A DNA stretch of 64,000 nt from an uncultured Collinsella sp. (lineage in GTDB: Bacteria; Actinomycetota; Coriobacteriia; Coriobacteriales; Coriobacteriaceae), in assembly GCA_958427355.1 (NCBI GenBank), contig CAUACA010000003.1, forward strand, positions 1 through 64,000, given 5' to 3'. A program made the position numbers and the translations under genes. This document shows positions 41,992 to 51,289 of the stretch, in pieces. Below the pieces are notes generated by a model. The model was not told the origin of the DNA. It saw nothing but the letters and a program-made list of their open reading frames with translations, and ran no database searches. The number at the start of each line of letters is the position of its first letter. Position 1 is the first letter of the stretch.

Positions 41992-44445
41992 ATGCGTGTT
42001 TCTTACGACTGGCTCAAGACCATGATCGATATTCCGGAGGATCCCAAGACCCTTTCGGACGAATATATCCGTACCGGCACCGAGGTCGAGGCGATCGACA
42101 CCGTGGGCGAGTCCTTCGACCATGTGGTGACCGCCAAGGTGCTCACCAAGACCCCGCACCCCGATAGCGACCACATGTATGTGTGCTCGGTCGACGTGGG
42201 CGACAAGAACCTCGACGCCGACGGCAACCCCGCCCCGCTGCAGATCGTCTGCGGCGCGCAGAACTTCGAGGCCGGTGACCACATCGTCACGGCCATGATC
42301 GGCGCTGTCCTGCCCGGCGACGTCAAGATCAAGAAGAGCAAGCTTCGCGGCGTCGTGTCCATGGGCATGAACTGCTCCGCGCGCGAGCTCGGCTTGGGCG
42401 GCGACCACTCCGGCATCATGATCCTGCCCGAGGATACGCCCTGCGGCATGCCGTTTGCCGAGTACGTGGGCTCGAGCGACACCGTGCTCGACTGCGAGAT
42501 CACGCCCAATCGCCCCGACTGCCTGTCCATGATCGGCATGGCCCGCGAAACCGGTGCCATCTTCGACCGCGATTTCCACGTTGAGCTGCCCGCTATCAAG
42601 GCGGAGACCGGCCGCGCGACCGACGACGAGCTTTCCGTCGAGATCGCCGACGAGGGCCTGTGCGACCGCTACGTTGCCCGCATCGTGCGCAACGTCAAGG
42701 TCGGCCCGTCGCCAGACTGGATGGTCAAGCACCTCAACGCCCTGGGCGTGCGCCCGCACAACAACATCGTCGACATCACCAACTACGTGATGATGCTCAC
42801 CGGTCAGCCGCTGCACGCCTTTGACCTGGACACCTTTGCCGAGCGCGATGGCCACCGTCGTGTGGTGGTTCGTGCCGCCCAGCAGGACGAGAAGTTCACG
42901 ACCCTCGACGGCGAGGAGCGCACGCTCGACGCCGGCATGGGCCTCATCACCGACGGCGAGCGCCCCGTGGCGTTGGCCGGCGTTATGGGTGGCATGGATT
43001 CCGAGATCGAGGACGATACCGTTGACGTGATGGTCGAGAGTGCCTGCTTCAACGCCGGCCGCACCTCGCACACCAGCCGCGACCTTTCGCTGATCTCCGA
43101 CGCCTCCATCCGCTTTGAGCGCCAGGTCGACGAGACCGGCTGCGTGGACGTCGCCAATGTGACGTGCGCGCTCATCGAGGAGATCGCCGGCGGCGAGGTT
43201 GCTCCCGGCTATGTCGACGTTTTCCCCGCGCCCAAGACCATCGACAGCATTAAGCTGCGCCTGGCCCGCGTGCACGCCATCTGCGGTGCCGACATCGAGC
43301 CCGACTTTATCGAGCGCTCGCTCACCCGCCTGGGCTGCACCGTCGAGCGCGACGGCGAGGACTTTATGGTCACGCCGCCGAGCTTCCGTCCCGACCTGCC
43401 GCGTGAGATCGACCTGATCGAGGAGGTCCTGCGCCTATGGGGCATGGGTCGCGTCACGGCGACCATTCCGGCTGCCAAGAACCACATCGGCGGTCTGACG
43501 CGCGAGCAGAAGCTTACCCGCAAGGTCGGCGAGATCCTGCGCGCCTGTGGCCTCAACGAGACCACGACCTTTGGCTTTGCCGCCCCGGGCGACCTGGAGA
43601 AGATCGGCATGTCCACCGAGGGCCGCGGCTGCCCCGTGGTTCTCATGAACCCGCTGGTAGCTGAGCAGACCGAGATGCGTCGTTCGCTGCTGCCGGGCCT
43701 GCTGCAGTCCGTGGCCTACAACGAGGCGCACGGTACGCCCAACGTACACCTGTACGAGGTCGGCAGCCTGTTCCACGGTCGCGAGAATGCCAGCCTGCCC
43801 AAGGAGACTAAGTCCGTGGCGGGTGTGCTCTCGGGCCAGTGGAGCGAGCAGTCCTGGAACATGAAGTACCGCAAGCTGCGCTTCTTCTTTGGCAAGGGCA
43901 TCGTCGAGGAGTTGCTCGCCCAGCTGCGCATCGAGAAGGTTCGCTTCCGTCCCGTCGAGGGCGAGGGCTATGCCTTCCTGCAGCCGGGTCGTGCTGCCGA
44001 GGTGCTCTCGGGCGGTACCGTGCTGGGCTGGGTTGGCGAGATTCACCCCGAGGCGCGCGAGGCTATGGGCATTGACGAGGTCGTCGTTGCCTTTGAGCTC
44101 GACCTGGACAAGCTGATCAAGGGCGCCCGCAACCAGGAGAACTACCGCGAGTTCTCGCAGTATCCGGCTGTTGAGCACGACCTTGCTATCGTGGTCGACA
44201 ACGCTGTGACCTGCGAGGATCTTGAGCGCCGTATTGCCAGCGCCGGCGGCAAGCTGCTCGAGGGCGTGCGCCTGTTCGACGTCTACCGCGATCCCATCCG
44301 CATCGGAGCGGGCAAGAAGTCCATGGCCTTTGCGCTTACGTATCGCTCCGACGACCACACGCTCACCAGCGAAGAGGTCGAGAAGGCGCACCAGAAGATC
44401 GTCACCAAGGTGTGCAAGGGCGTAAACGGCGAGGTCCGCGGCTAG
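41992..44445 (+). CDS. pheT: Phenylalanyl-tRNA synthetase beta chain
   Basis: An 817-residue subunit. In order: N-terminal B1, the EMAP/tRNA-binding domain (about residues 40-155; VVTAKVLTKTPHPDSDHMYV), B3/B4 editing domain (ITPNRPDCLSMIGMARE, RPHNNIVDITNYVMMLTGQPLHAFD), B5 DNA-binding-fold domain (about 405-475), the degenerate class II core, and a C-terminal FDX-ACB anticodon domain (EFSQYPAVEHDLAIVVDN). Length is normal (about 800). A GAAAGGAGAG site precedes the ATG. It follows pheS after a structured 184-bp spacer. Confidence 0.96.
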   Translation: MRVSYDWLKTMIDIPEDPKTLSDEYIRTGTEVEAIDTVGESFDHVVTAKVLTKTPHPDSDHMYVCSVDVGDKNLDADGNPAPLQIVCGAQNFEAGDHIVTAMIGAVLPGDVKIKKSKLRGVVSMGMNCSARELGLGGDHSGIMILPEDTPCGMPFAEYVGSSDTVLDCEITPNRPDCLSMIGMARETGAIFDRDFHVELPAIKAETGRATDDELSVEIADEGLCDRYVARIVRNVKVGPSPDWMVKHLNALGVRPHNNIVDITNYVMMLTGQPLHAFDLDTFAERDGHRRVVVRAAQQDEKFTTLDGEERTLDAGMGLITDGERPVALAGVMGGMDSEIEDDTVDVMVESACFNAGRTSHTSRDLSLISDASIRFERQVDETGCVDVANVTCALIEEIAGGEVAPGYVDVFPAPKTIDSIKLRLARVHAICGADIEPDFIERSLTRLGCTVERDGEDFMVTPPSFRPDLPREIDLIEEVLRLWGMGRVTATIPAAKNHIGGLTREQKLTRKVGEILRACGLNETTTFGFAAPGDLEKIGMSTEGRGCPVVLMNPLVAEQTEMRRSLLPGLLQSVAYNEAHGTPNVHLYEVGSLFHGRENASLPKETKSVAGVLSGQWSEQSWNMKYRKLRFFFGKGIVEELLAQLRIEKVRFRPVEGEGYAFLQPGRAAEVLSGGTVLGWVGEIHPEAREAMGIDEVVVAFELDLDKLIKGARNQENYREFSQYPAVEHDLAIVVDNAVTCEDLERRIASAGGKLLEGVRLFDVYRDPIRIGAGKKSMAFALTYRSDDHTLTSEEVEKAHQKIVTKVCKGVNGEVRG

Positions 44446-44567
44446 GTCCTGCACTGGGGTATGGGTCAGCGGTGGCTGCTGCCGAGTCCTACGTGACCGC
44501 TATGCTCGGTATGAGGCACCGTTGAGCCTGCATATATGACACGCGCATTACATAACGGCGTGCTGCT

Positions 44568-44634
44568 TTGTCGGCAGTGCGCCGTTTTGCTATGATAGCC
44601 CGCGTCGTGTTACGAATCTGACATTACGTAACAC
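44568..44634 (+). promoter_or_regulatory. Promoter with NikR-like operator for the nickel/cobalt ECF transporter
   Basis: A -35 TTGTCG (44568), 17-base spacer and -10 TATGAT (44591) are followed by a perfect palindrome GTGTTACG-N12-CGTAACAC (44607-44634). The GTGTTAC-N14-GTAACAC form is the NikR operator described by comparative genomics for several bacteria. Placement over the start of transcription fits repression. No nikR gene lies in this window. Confidence 0.75.
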
Positions 44635-44691
44635 TGGAAAGGTGATTCAAACGGCGTTGCAATTCCGTGCGCCGATAACCGGGAGGCGTGC

Positions 44692-45777
44692 ATGCACATT
44701 CCAGATAATTATCTGTCCCCGCAGACCGATGCCGTCATGGCGGTGGCGATGGTGCCCGTTTGGGTCCACTGCATCAAGAAGGTGCGCGCCACGCTCGATC
44801 GCGAGCACATGGCTTTCCTGGGCATCTGCGCCGCGTTCTCCTTCTTGCTCATGATGTTCAACGTGCCGCTGCCTGGCGGCACCACGGGCCACGCCGTCGG
44901 CGGCGCGCTCATCGCGCTGCTGCTGGGCCCCGAGGCCGCGGCTATCGCGGTTTCGGTCGCGCTGGCGCTGCAAGCGCTGCTGTTTGGCGACGGCGGCATC
45001 CTGTCCTTTGGCGCTAACTGCTTTAACATGGCCTTCGTGTTGCCGTTTGCCGCAGCCATCGTGTTCCGCGCGCTTAACAGCCGTTTGCACGACAAGAGCT
45101 GGGGCACCTCGGTTTCGGCCATCGTAAGCGGCTGGGTCGGCCTGTGCCTGGCGGCCCTGTGCGCAGCAATCGAGTTTGGTATTCAGCCGATGCTTTTCAC
45201 GAATGCTTCGGGCGCTCCGCTGTACTGCCCCTTCCCGTTGTCCGTGGCCATTCCGGCCATGTTGATCCCGCATATGCTGGTTGCCGGCGTAGTCGAGGGC
45301 GTGGCGACTGCCGCGCTCTACGGCTTTATCAAGAAGACGGCGCCGGGCGTTATCGTCGGCCCCGAAGCCGCCGATGGACAGCTTACTGCCGAGGGCGCAG
45401 CCGCCAAGAAGACCTCGCTGGTCCCCACGCTCATCCTGGTCGCCGTGCTTGTCGTGGCCACGCCGCTGGGCCTGCTGGCCACGGGTGACGCATGGGGCGA
45501 GTGGGACGCCGAGGGCGCCGCGACCGCCGTTCAGGAGGCTGGTGACGACAGTCTGCAGACTTCGGTTGGCCTCGATACTCCGACCTTTGCCGATGCCCTG
45601 CCCACGGGCGATTATCTGCAGGCCTATTCCGAGGAGCAGGGCCTTGGCTTTGCCGGTCAGGCTGCCATGTATATCCTGTCCGGCGTGATTGGCGTGGCGG
45701 TGCTCACCATCGCATTCCGCCTGATCTCGCTGACGGTTAAGGAAAGCGGTGCTCATGGCAATAGCCGAGCTGCCTAG
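44692..45777 (+). CDS. cbiM: ECF transporter substrate component CbiM/NikM with C-terminal CbiN/NikN-like part
   Basis: A 361-residue membrane protein. The N-terminus MHIPDNYLSPQTD is the metal-site signature (the backbone amine and His2 bind the metal ion). About six helices cover residues 10-230. The remaining part has two helices flanking a soluble loop (about 260-350; LVVATPLGLLATGDAWGEWD, then GLGFAGQAAMYILSG), which looks like the PDGLE/CbiN-type module fused to CbiM. It captures Ni2+ or Co2+. The NikR-like operator upstream argues for nickel, despite the CbiM name. The next gene starts before its stop codon, so the three genes form one operon. Confidence 0.9.
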   Translation: MHIPDNYLSPQTDAVMAVAMVPVWVHCIKKVRATLDREHMAFLGICAAFSFLLMMFNVPLPGGTTGHAVGGALIALLLGPEAAAIAVSVALALQALLFGDGGILSFGANCFNMAFVLPFAAAIVFRALNSRLHDKSWGTSVSAIVSGWVGLCLAALCAAIEFGIQPMLFTNASGAPLYCPFPLSVAIPAMLIPHMLVAGVVEGVATAALYGFIKKTAPGVIVGPEAADGQLTAEGAAAKKTSLVPTLILVAVLVVATPLGLLATGDAWGEWDAEGAATAVQEAGDDSLQTSVGLDTPTFADALPTGDYLQAYSEEQGLGFAGQAAMYILSGVIGVAVLTIAFRLISLTVKESGAHGNSRAA

Positions 45778-46591
45778 CTGGCTTGCGGCCGAGGAGCGAT
45801 ATGAGCCCGTGGGGGCTCGGCATCGTGTGATGCAAAAGAATGTCCTGCACCTGGCGAACCTGCTTGAGCGGGTTCGCCTGGGTGGAGGCGCGCACGAGGG
45901 CGGGTCGATGGTTGACCGCGCCCTTTCTTGCGTTTCGGCTCCGGTGCGCCTGGTGGGGATGTTCGTTTGCGTCCTGTGCGTGTGTCTGACGCAGAGCCCG
46001 CTGTACCTGATGCTGATGGCGGCTATCGCGCTGGTGCTGGTCGCGGTGCGCCCCGCGCGCGGGTTGCGCGCGACTTTTGTACCGGCGCTTGGCGCCACGG
46101 GGCTTGCGGTGGTTCTGGCGCTGCCTGCCCTGTTGCTGAGCGCGTCTGCCATGGGCGCCATGCTCAAGATCGCGCTCAAGACGTTTATTAATGTGTCGCT
46201 GGTGCTGGGTGTTTCGTGGACGCTCACCTGGAGCCGCATGTCGGCGGCGCTCAAAATGCTGCACCTGCCCGACGAGGTTATCTTTACGTTTGATATGGCG
46301 CTCAAGCATATTGAGGTGCTGGGACGCACGGCGCACGATCTGTGCGAATCGGTCATGCTGCGCAGCGTCGGTTCCGCGCCTGCGGGTTTTTCGCGCACCG
46401 ATTCGCTGGCGGGTATCATGGGCATGACGTTTATCAAGGCGATGGAATGCAGCCGCGCGATGGACGAGGCCATGCTGTGTCGCGGCTTCGCCGGCGTGTA
46501 TCCGGCGCCTGCACGGAGCGGCTTTGGCTGGCGCGATGCGGTTTACGCGGCCGTTGTGGCGTTGCTCGCCGTGTTGTGCGCGGTGCTGTAG
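45755..46591 (+). CDS. cbiQ: ECF transporter transmembrane component CbiQ/NikQ
   Basis: A 278-residue T-component that couples ATP hydrolysis by the CbiO subunit to metal uptake by CbiM. The hydrophobic central block (SPLYLMLMAAIALVLVAVRP and neighbours) gives four to six helices. The coupling helix motifs are recognisable: GRTAHDLCESVMLRSVG and AMDEAMLCRGFAG (an Ala-Arg-Gly-like group, here CRGF). It overlaps the CbiM gene by 23 bases; ATG 45755 follows AGGAAAG, with GTG 45749 as an alternative. An N-terminal hydrophilic region of about 50 residues precedes the first helix. Confidence 0.88.
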   Translation: MAIAELPSWLAAEERYEPVGARHRVMQKNVLHLANLLERVRLGGGAHEGGSMVDRALSCVSAPVRLVGMFVCVLCVCLTQSPLYLMLMAAIALVLVAVRPARGLRATFVPALGATGLAVVLALPALLLSASAMGAMLKIALKTFINVSLVLGVSWTLTWSRMSAALKMLHLPDEVIFTFDMALKHIEVLGRTAHDLCESVMLRSVGSAPAGFSRTDSLAGIMGMTFIKAMECSRAMDEAMLCRGFAGVYPAPARSGFGWRDAVYAAVVALLAVLCAVL

Positions 46592-46635
46592 CGCGGACGG
46601 TCGAACCGTTGATGTGAGTAGGGAAGGGCGACGTT

Positions 46636-47406
46636 TTGGCAAACGATACGAATAACGCGATGGGTGCGAGCGGTGCTGCCGGCGCCGAGGTCACGCCGCT
46701 CATCGAGTTTCGCGACGTGGTGTTTTCCTATGCGGGTCATACGGTGGTCGATGGCGTTTCATTGCAGGTGAACCGTGGAGAGCTCGTTGCTCTGCTTGGT
46801 CCTAACGGCTGCGGCAAGACGACGATTATGCGTCTTATCAACGGCCTTGAGCTTGCGGACGCGGGTGCGTACCTGTTCGACGGGCATGCGGTCGATGCGG
46901 CGTTTCTAAAGGATTCTGCGGCCGCTCAGCGTTTTCATCAGCGCGTGGGCTTTGTGTTCCAGAATGCCGACGCCCAGCTGTTCTGCGCTACGGTGGGCGA
47001 GGAAGTTGCTTTTGGTCCCGCGCAGATGGGGCTGCCGGCAGACGAGCTCGAGCGCCGCGTCCGCGATGCCATGGAGCTATTCCAGGTTGCCGACCTTGCC
47101 GACGTCTCTCCCTATCAGCTCTCGGGCGGGCAAAAGAAGCGCGTTGCGCTGGCTGCGGTGGTGTCGATGAACCCGGATATCCTGGTGCTCGACGAGCCTA
47201 CCAATGGGCTCGACGAGGATTCATGCGACATCGTGGTCAACTTCTTGCTGGCCTACGTCGCGGCGGGTAAGACGGTCTTGATGAGCACACATCACCAGGA
47301 TTTGGTGCGACGCCTGGGTGCCCGTGCAATCTATATCGATCGATATCACCATGTGGTCGAGGCGCCGGTGTCGTCGTATGGAACCGAGAGCGGCGCTGCG
47401 GAATAG
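46636..47406 (+). CDS. cbiO: ECF transporter ATP-binding component CbiO/NikO
   Basis: A 256-residue ABC ATPase. Walker A is LLGPNGCGKTTIMR, the Q-loop lies in GFVFQNADAQLFCATV, the signature is YQLSGGQKKRVALA, and Walker B is DILVLDEPTNGLD, with the switch His in MSTHHQDLV. It powers the CbiM-CbiQ metal transporter; a single ATPase presumably works as a homodimer. Translation starts at TTG 46636 with GGGAAGGG 7 bases upstream; an ATG at 46660 is possible. It is the last gene of the operon. Confidence 0.93.
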   Translation: MANDTNNAMGASGAAGAEVTPLIEFRDVVFSYAGHTVVDGVSLQVNRGELVALLGPNGCGKTTIMRLINGLELADAGAYLFDGHAVDAAFLKDSAAAQRFHQRVGFVFQNADAQLFCATVGEEVAFGPAQMGLPADELERRVRDAMELFQVADLADVSPYQLSGGQKKRVALAAVVSMNPDILVLDEPTNGLDEDSCDIVVNFLLAYVAAGKTVLMSTHHQDLVRRLGARAIYIDRYHHVVEAPVSSYGTESGAAE

Positions 47407-47485
47407 TTGCTGCGTAGAGCGTGCGTAGCCGCCTGCGCGGCTTTGCCGTGATGGTATAGTTATCCAGGTTTTTATGGGGGTGGCT

Positions 47486-48334
47486 ATGCCAAGCTGGAAC
47501 ATTCATATCGCTCAGACGGAGCGTTTGCTGGAGCGCACCGGTGCGCTTGCCAATAGCGTGCGCGACCGCAATGCCTTTTTGTTTGGCTGCGTGGTTCCGG
47601 ATATCTTCGTGGGCTATATGGTCCCTGGCATCGCCGATCCCATCCCATACCGCATTACGCACTTTGCAAAGCCCGAACCTATCCCTAAGCCGCGCGAGAA
47701 CGAGTTCTGGGATACCTATGTGGCGCCGTTGCTTAAAAGTTCGCCCACCGGTGCGCCAGCCGCGGCGACCTCGATTATCGAGGAGCGCGAGCGACTGAAT
47801 CGCGTGCACTATCCCCAGCGCTACAGGGATGCTGAGCCGGTTGTCGGTCCCGGCGCTCGTGAGTTCTCGCTTGCGTCCGAAGATGTGGCGCAGTCGTTGC
47901 TCGATTTGACACTGGGTGTCTGGTCGCATCTGGTGGCCGATACCGTATGGAATACGCGCGTGAATCAGTACCTGGAGGCGCACGGCGGCAAGCCGTGCGA
48001 GGAGTTCCGCATTAAAAAGCAAGGCGACTTTGACTGGTTCGGCAAGACGCTCGGCATTGTTTCGATTCCGCGCGCGACCGATCGCCTGTATACTGCGGCG
48101 ACGCGTTTTGGGCAGTATCCCATCCATAAGGAGTATGTGCTCAAGACCATCGGCGTTATGCACGAGATCGTGCGCGAAAACCCCGGCGAGCCCGACCATC
48201 CGCCATACCGCCTGCTGACCGAGAAATTCTTCGACGCAACGTTTACCGAGGTCATCGAGCTGACCGAGGCGGGTTTTGCCGCCCGTGTCGAATCGCCCGA
48301 TGTGCCTGCGCTGCCCCTGATTGCTAGCTGCTAG
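47486..48334 (+). CDS. Putative zinc-dependent phospholipase C-like protein
   Basis: A 282-residue protein. MPSWNIHIAQTERLLERTG, VRDRNAFLFGCVVPDIFVGYM, RITHFAKPEP and LTLGVWSHLVADTVWNTRVN carry the spaced His/Asp pattern of the zinc-dependent phospholipase C / S1-P1-like group, in which bacterial members are mostly uncharacterised. No clear signal peptide is visible, so it may act inside the cell. ATG 47486 has GGGGG just upstream; an ATG 12 bases earlier is possible. It converges with the nuclease-fold gene, overlapping by four bases. The substrate is unknown. Confidence 0.6.
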   Translation: MPSWNIHIAQTERLLERTGALANSVRDRNAFLFGCVVPDIFVGYMVPGIADPIPYRITHFAKPEPIPKPRENEFWDTYVAPLLKSSPTGAPAAATSIIEERERLNRVHYPQRYRDAEPVVGPGAREFSLASEDVAQSLLDLTLGVWSHLVADTVWNTRVNQYLEAHGGKPCEEFRIKKQGDFDWFGKTLGIVSIPRATDRLYTAATRFGQYPIHKEYVLKTIGVMHEIVRENPGEPDHPPYRLLTEKFFDATFTEVIELTEAGFAARVESPDVPALPLIASC

Positions 48335-49404
48335 CTGGCCGGCCCGGCAGTGAATAGCTCAACCCAATCGACAAGTAGCTCTTGCCGTAAGGTATCTTCG
48401 GCAATGCGTTCCTGTTTGGTCTTTGGGATGTGGGGAAGCCCGGCCTTTTTATGGATGAGCTCGGCTATGTGGTCGAAGCTCTTCTTCTCCTTGATCTGGT
48501 CATAGGTAATTTGGATGACGTCGTAGCCCATGCTTGTGAGTGCGGTGGCGCGCTCGGCATCGGAGAGGCTCGCGGCATCGCTGTCGTGGGCAGAGCGGCC
48601 TTGGCATTCCAGAATGACGCCCATGCTGTCGGTGGCGCTTTCGATGAGGATATCGGCGTAGCAGCAGGTTTTGTCATACAGCGAACGTGCGGCTTCACTG
48701 AGCGGGATGCGCGCGTTGTTGGCGATCTCGATGCCCTGGCCGCCCTCGTCGCGGGGGAGCGAGATAAGCATGGAGGTCTGTACTTCGAAGGGCGAGGCGG
48801 CCTGCCCCGTCATGTGCTCGGCCGCCCAGCGCAGTTGTTTGACGCCGCGCAGGCCTGCGGCTTGCTTGGCGAACGCGGCGATATCCGTTGCGGTAAGAAG
48901 CGGCGTGCGCTTCCACAAGTTGGTGTCATTGCCCTTGGTGTCGTTAACTCGCTCCCAGCCGCAGTTGGGTGGAATGAACTTAAGCGAAATAGCTTCATCG
49001 AGTTGTTGTTGCGTTCGCTCGCAGGGCTTAAACACTGCAAAGGAGCCGCACATCTCGTAGCACGCCATGAGTAACTGGTTGCGTGAGACCTGCGTGGCAA
49101 GGCTGAGCAGCGTGAACTCCGGTGAAGTGACATCAAATCCATGTTCAGTCTGCCTAAACGACCCCGGAGGTGGTTCCTGGGTCAGGAGGTGCGACTTGAA
49201 CAAGCTACGTGATCCGGATTGTGCCCGAGTGAATACAAGCCTGTGAAGCGGTGCGTGAAGCAGGTCTTTTACAACTGCATGACTTCCGAGGCCGCAACAT
49301 CTGCGATTCATATTGCCAAGGCTAATGGCGGGGTAAAGGCCTAATACCTGCGGCGGGATGCGGAAGTAGTTAAAGGCGGATTGCCCACAAAGCGTCAGGT
49401 CCAT
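48331..49404 (-). CDS. Hypothetical protein with C-terminal DUF559-like nuclease-fold domain
   Basis: A 357-residue protein. Residues about 130-190 contain VTSPEFTLLSLATQVSRNQLL, seen in DUF559-type proteins. Residues about 235-320 contain YADILIESATDSMGVILECQGRSAH and ALTSMGYDVIQITYDQIKE, the beta-alpha-beta core of a PD-(D/E)xK/Vsr-like nuclease, with Asp in YADI and Glu in LECQG as metal ligands. Related proteins are often linked to AbiEi-type antitoxins or mobile genes; no partner is seen here. The start has an AGGAGGG site. A 17-bp inverted repeat begins 55 bases upstream. Confidence 0.72.
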   Translation of the reverse strand: MDLTLCGQSAFNYFRIPPQVLGLYPAISLGNMNRRCCGLGSHAVVKDLLHAPLHRLVFTRAQSGSRSLFKSHLLTQEPPPGSFRQTEHGFDVTSPEFTLLSLATQVSRNQLLMACYEMCGSFAVFKPCERTQQQLDEAISLKFIPPNCGWERVNDTKGNDTNLWKRTPLLTATDIAAFAKQAAGLRGVKQLRWAAEHMTGQAASPFEVQTSMLISLPRDEGGQGIEIANNARIPLSEAARSLYDKTCCYADILIESATDSMGVILECQGRSAHDSDAASLSDAERATALTSMGYDVIQITYDQIKEKKSFDHIAELIHKKAGLPHIPKTKQERIAEDTLRQELLVDWVELFTAGPAS

Positions 49405-49458
49405 AATGCCCTCCTGGCCGAAATCATCTCTTTGAAGCGAGTGATGCCAGCGTCAATC

Positions 49459-49582
49459 CGGAAGTATGCGGCAAAATCTGAACCCTATGAGCAGACCTGG
49501 CTTTTGAGGCTAGTTTATCAGGCATTTTGTTGCGAAAAAACAGGGTGTGCTCGGAGGTTCCAGAATTTGCCGCATACTTCCG
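49459..49582. repeat. Inverted repeat with 17-bp perfect arms
   Basis: CGGAAGTATGCGGCAAA (49459-49475) and TTTGCCGCATACTTCCG (49566-49582) enclose 90 bases. Within, GAGCA and TGCTC can extend the fold. The gap 49405-49763 holds no convincing gene; a small open frame there is interrupted by this palindrome. A further imperfect hairpin built on CGCACT/AGTGCG lies at about 49708-49735. Confidence 0.8.
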
Positions 49583-49763
49583 AAAACGCGGTCGATTTTG
49601 ACCTTGCTAAAACGATTTAGCAGCGTCGGTCAAGGTGCGGGTTTGCCACCGGGCGAACACTTTTAGCGCTTGGGACTTTATTTTTTGGGCCTCGAAGGGT
49701 GGATTACGCACTTTTGGTAAAGAAATGAGTGCGTGTTTTGCCGCGTGCCGGCAATGGCACAGA

Positions 49764-49800
49764 AAAGGGGCCCGGAAGGCGAAGCCTTCCGGGCCCCTTT
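49764..49800 (-). terminator. Intrinsic terminator of pyruvate kinase
   Basis: A 17-pair perfect stem, AAAGGGGCCCGGAAGGC with its complement, around a 3-base loop; on the minus strand TTTTCTGTG follows. Confidence 0.92.
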
Positions 49801-49828
49801 GCAATGCAAATCTGCTTGCAAGTGCGAT

Positions 49829-51289
49829 TTAGCGCACCTGAGCGACGTAAGCGACGTTGGTCGAGGAAACCTTGTCCTCGAGCTGGACGCTCATACGGGG
49901 ATCGCCGGCGGTAGCGACGGTCAAATCGCCAGTCTTGACGTAGCCGAGCTCCTTAGCGGTCTCGATCGCCTTGACGATCGTGCCGTTGACGGTGCCCTGG
50001 GTAATCTCTGCCTGGTGCGGGATGACGCCCCAGTACATGATCATCTGCTGGACGGCCCACTCGTGGCGGGAGAACGCGCAGATCGGCATGTTGGGACGGA
50101 AGTGCGAGATCAGGCGGGCAGTACGACCAGTGGTCGTCGGCACGGTGATGCACTTGGCGCCAACGGTGGTGGCCATGTTCACAGCGGACATACCCACAAC
50201 GTTGTTGACGACGCGGGTGCCGTGAGCATCGGCCGGAACCTCGAGCGGAGCGTGGGCCGGGAGGTACTTCTCGGTCTCGAGAGCGATGCTGGCCTGCATC
50301 TTGACGGCCTCGACCGGGTACTTACCGGCAGCGGACTCGCCAGAGAGCATAACGGCGTCGGTGCCGTCGTAAATGGCGTTAGCAACGTCGGCAACCTCGG
50401 CGCGCGTCGGGCGCGGGTTCTGCTGCATGGAGTCGAGCATCTGCGTAGCGGTGATAACGGGCTTGTAGGCCGCGTTGCACTTGGCGATGATCTCCTTCTG
50501 GATGTGCGGAACGAGCTCGGGCTTGATCTCGATGCCCAGGTCGCCACGGGCGACCATGATGCCGTCGGAAGCCTCGAGGATCTCGTCGAAGTTCTCGACG
50601 CCCAGGGCGCACTCGATCTTCGGGAAGATCGTCACGTGCTCGCCACCGTTCTCGCGGCAAAGCTCGCGGATGCCGCGGACGGACTCGCCGTCACGGATGA
50701 AGGAAGCGGCGATGTAGTCGATGTTCTCGGTCAGGCCAAAGAGGATGTCCTGACGATCGCGCTCGGTGATGGCGGGCAGCGAGATGTTGACGTTGGGCAT
50801 GTTGACGCCCTTGCGCTCGCCGATCAGGCCGTCGTTCTTAACGACGCAGGTCATGTCCTGGCCGTCGACGGACTCGACCTCGAGGGCAACCAGACCATCA
50901 TCGATCAGGATAAGGGAGCCCTTCTCGACCTCGGAGGGCAGAGCCAGGTAGTCGAGGGAGATGTGCTCAGAGGTGCCGTGGAAATCCTCGGACGTGGGCT
51001 GAGCGGTGACGACGATCTTATCGCCGGTCTTGACGGCAACCTTCTTGCCGTCGACCAGAAGGCCGGTGCGGACCTCGGGGCCCTTGGTGTCGAGCAGGAT
51101 GCCGACGGGCAGACCGAGCTCCTTGGAAATACGACGGACGCGCTCGATGCGACCGTGGTGCTCGTCGTAGGATCCGTGCGAGAAGTTAAAACGGGCGACG
51201 TTCATGCCCGCCTTGATCATCTCGCGGATGGTCTCGTCGCTATCGCAGGCGGGACCCATGGTGCATACAATCTTGGTGCGCTTGTACAT
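49829..51289 (-). CDS. pyk: Pyruvate kinase
   Basis: A 486-residue glycolytic enzyme that makes ATP and pyruvate from phosphoenolpyruvate. The start MYKRTKIVCTMGPACDSDET and MNVARFNFSHGSYDEH hold substrate-binding Arg and Asn. LDTKGPEVRTG, the metal-binding IFPKIECALGVENFDEIL and MVARGDLGIEI follow, then the B-domain and ITATQMLDSM. The C-terminal allosteric domain ends at about residue 486. Length is normal. A TATAAT -10 box (minus strand, 51353-51358) lies about 65 bases upstream of the start. It supplies pyruvate for the 2-hydroxyacid dehydrogenase and other fermentation steps. Confidence 0.96.
   Translation of the reverse strand: MYKRTKIVCTMGPACDSDETIREMIKAGMNVARFNFSHGSYDEHHGRIERVRRISKELGLPVGILLDTKGPEVRTGLLVDGKKVAVKTGDKIVVTAQPTSEDFHGTSEHISLDYLALPSEVEKGSLILIDDGLVALEVESVDGQDMTCVVKNDGLIGERKGVNMPNVNISLPAITERDRQDILFGLTENIDYIAASFIRDGESVRGIRELCRENGGEHVTIFPKIECALGVENFDEILEASDGIMVARGDLGIEIKPELVPHIQKEIIAKCNAAYKPVITATQMLDSMQQNPRPTRAEVADVANAIYDGTDAVMLSGESAAGKYPVEAVKMQASIALETEKYLPAHAPLEVPADAHGTRVVNNVVGMSAVNMATTVGAKCITVPTTTGRTARLISHFRPNMPICAFSRHEWAVQQMIMYWGVIPHQAEITQGTVNGTIVKAIETAKELGYVKTGDLTVATAGDPRMSVQLEDKVSSTNVAYVAQVR

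Noticed and set aside
49381..49620. A 79-codon frame upstream of the nuclease-fold gene
   Set aside because: It is interrupted by a 17-bp inverted repeat and has no recognisable motif or good ribosome site.
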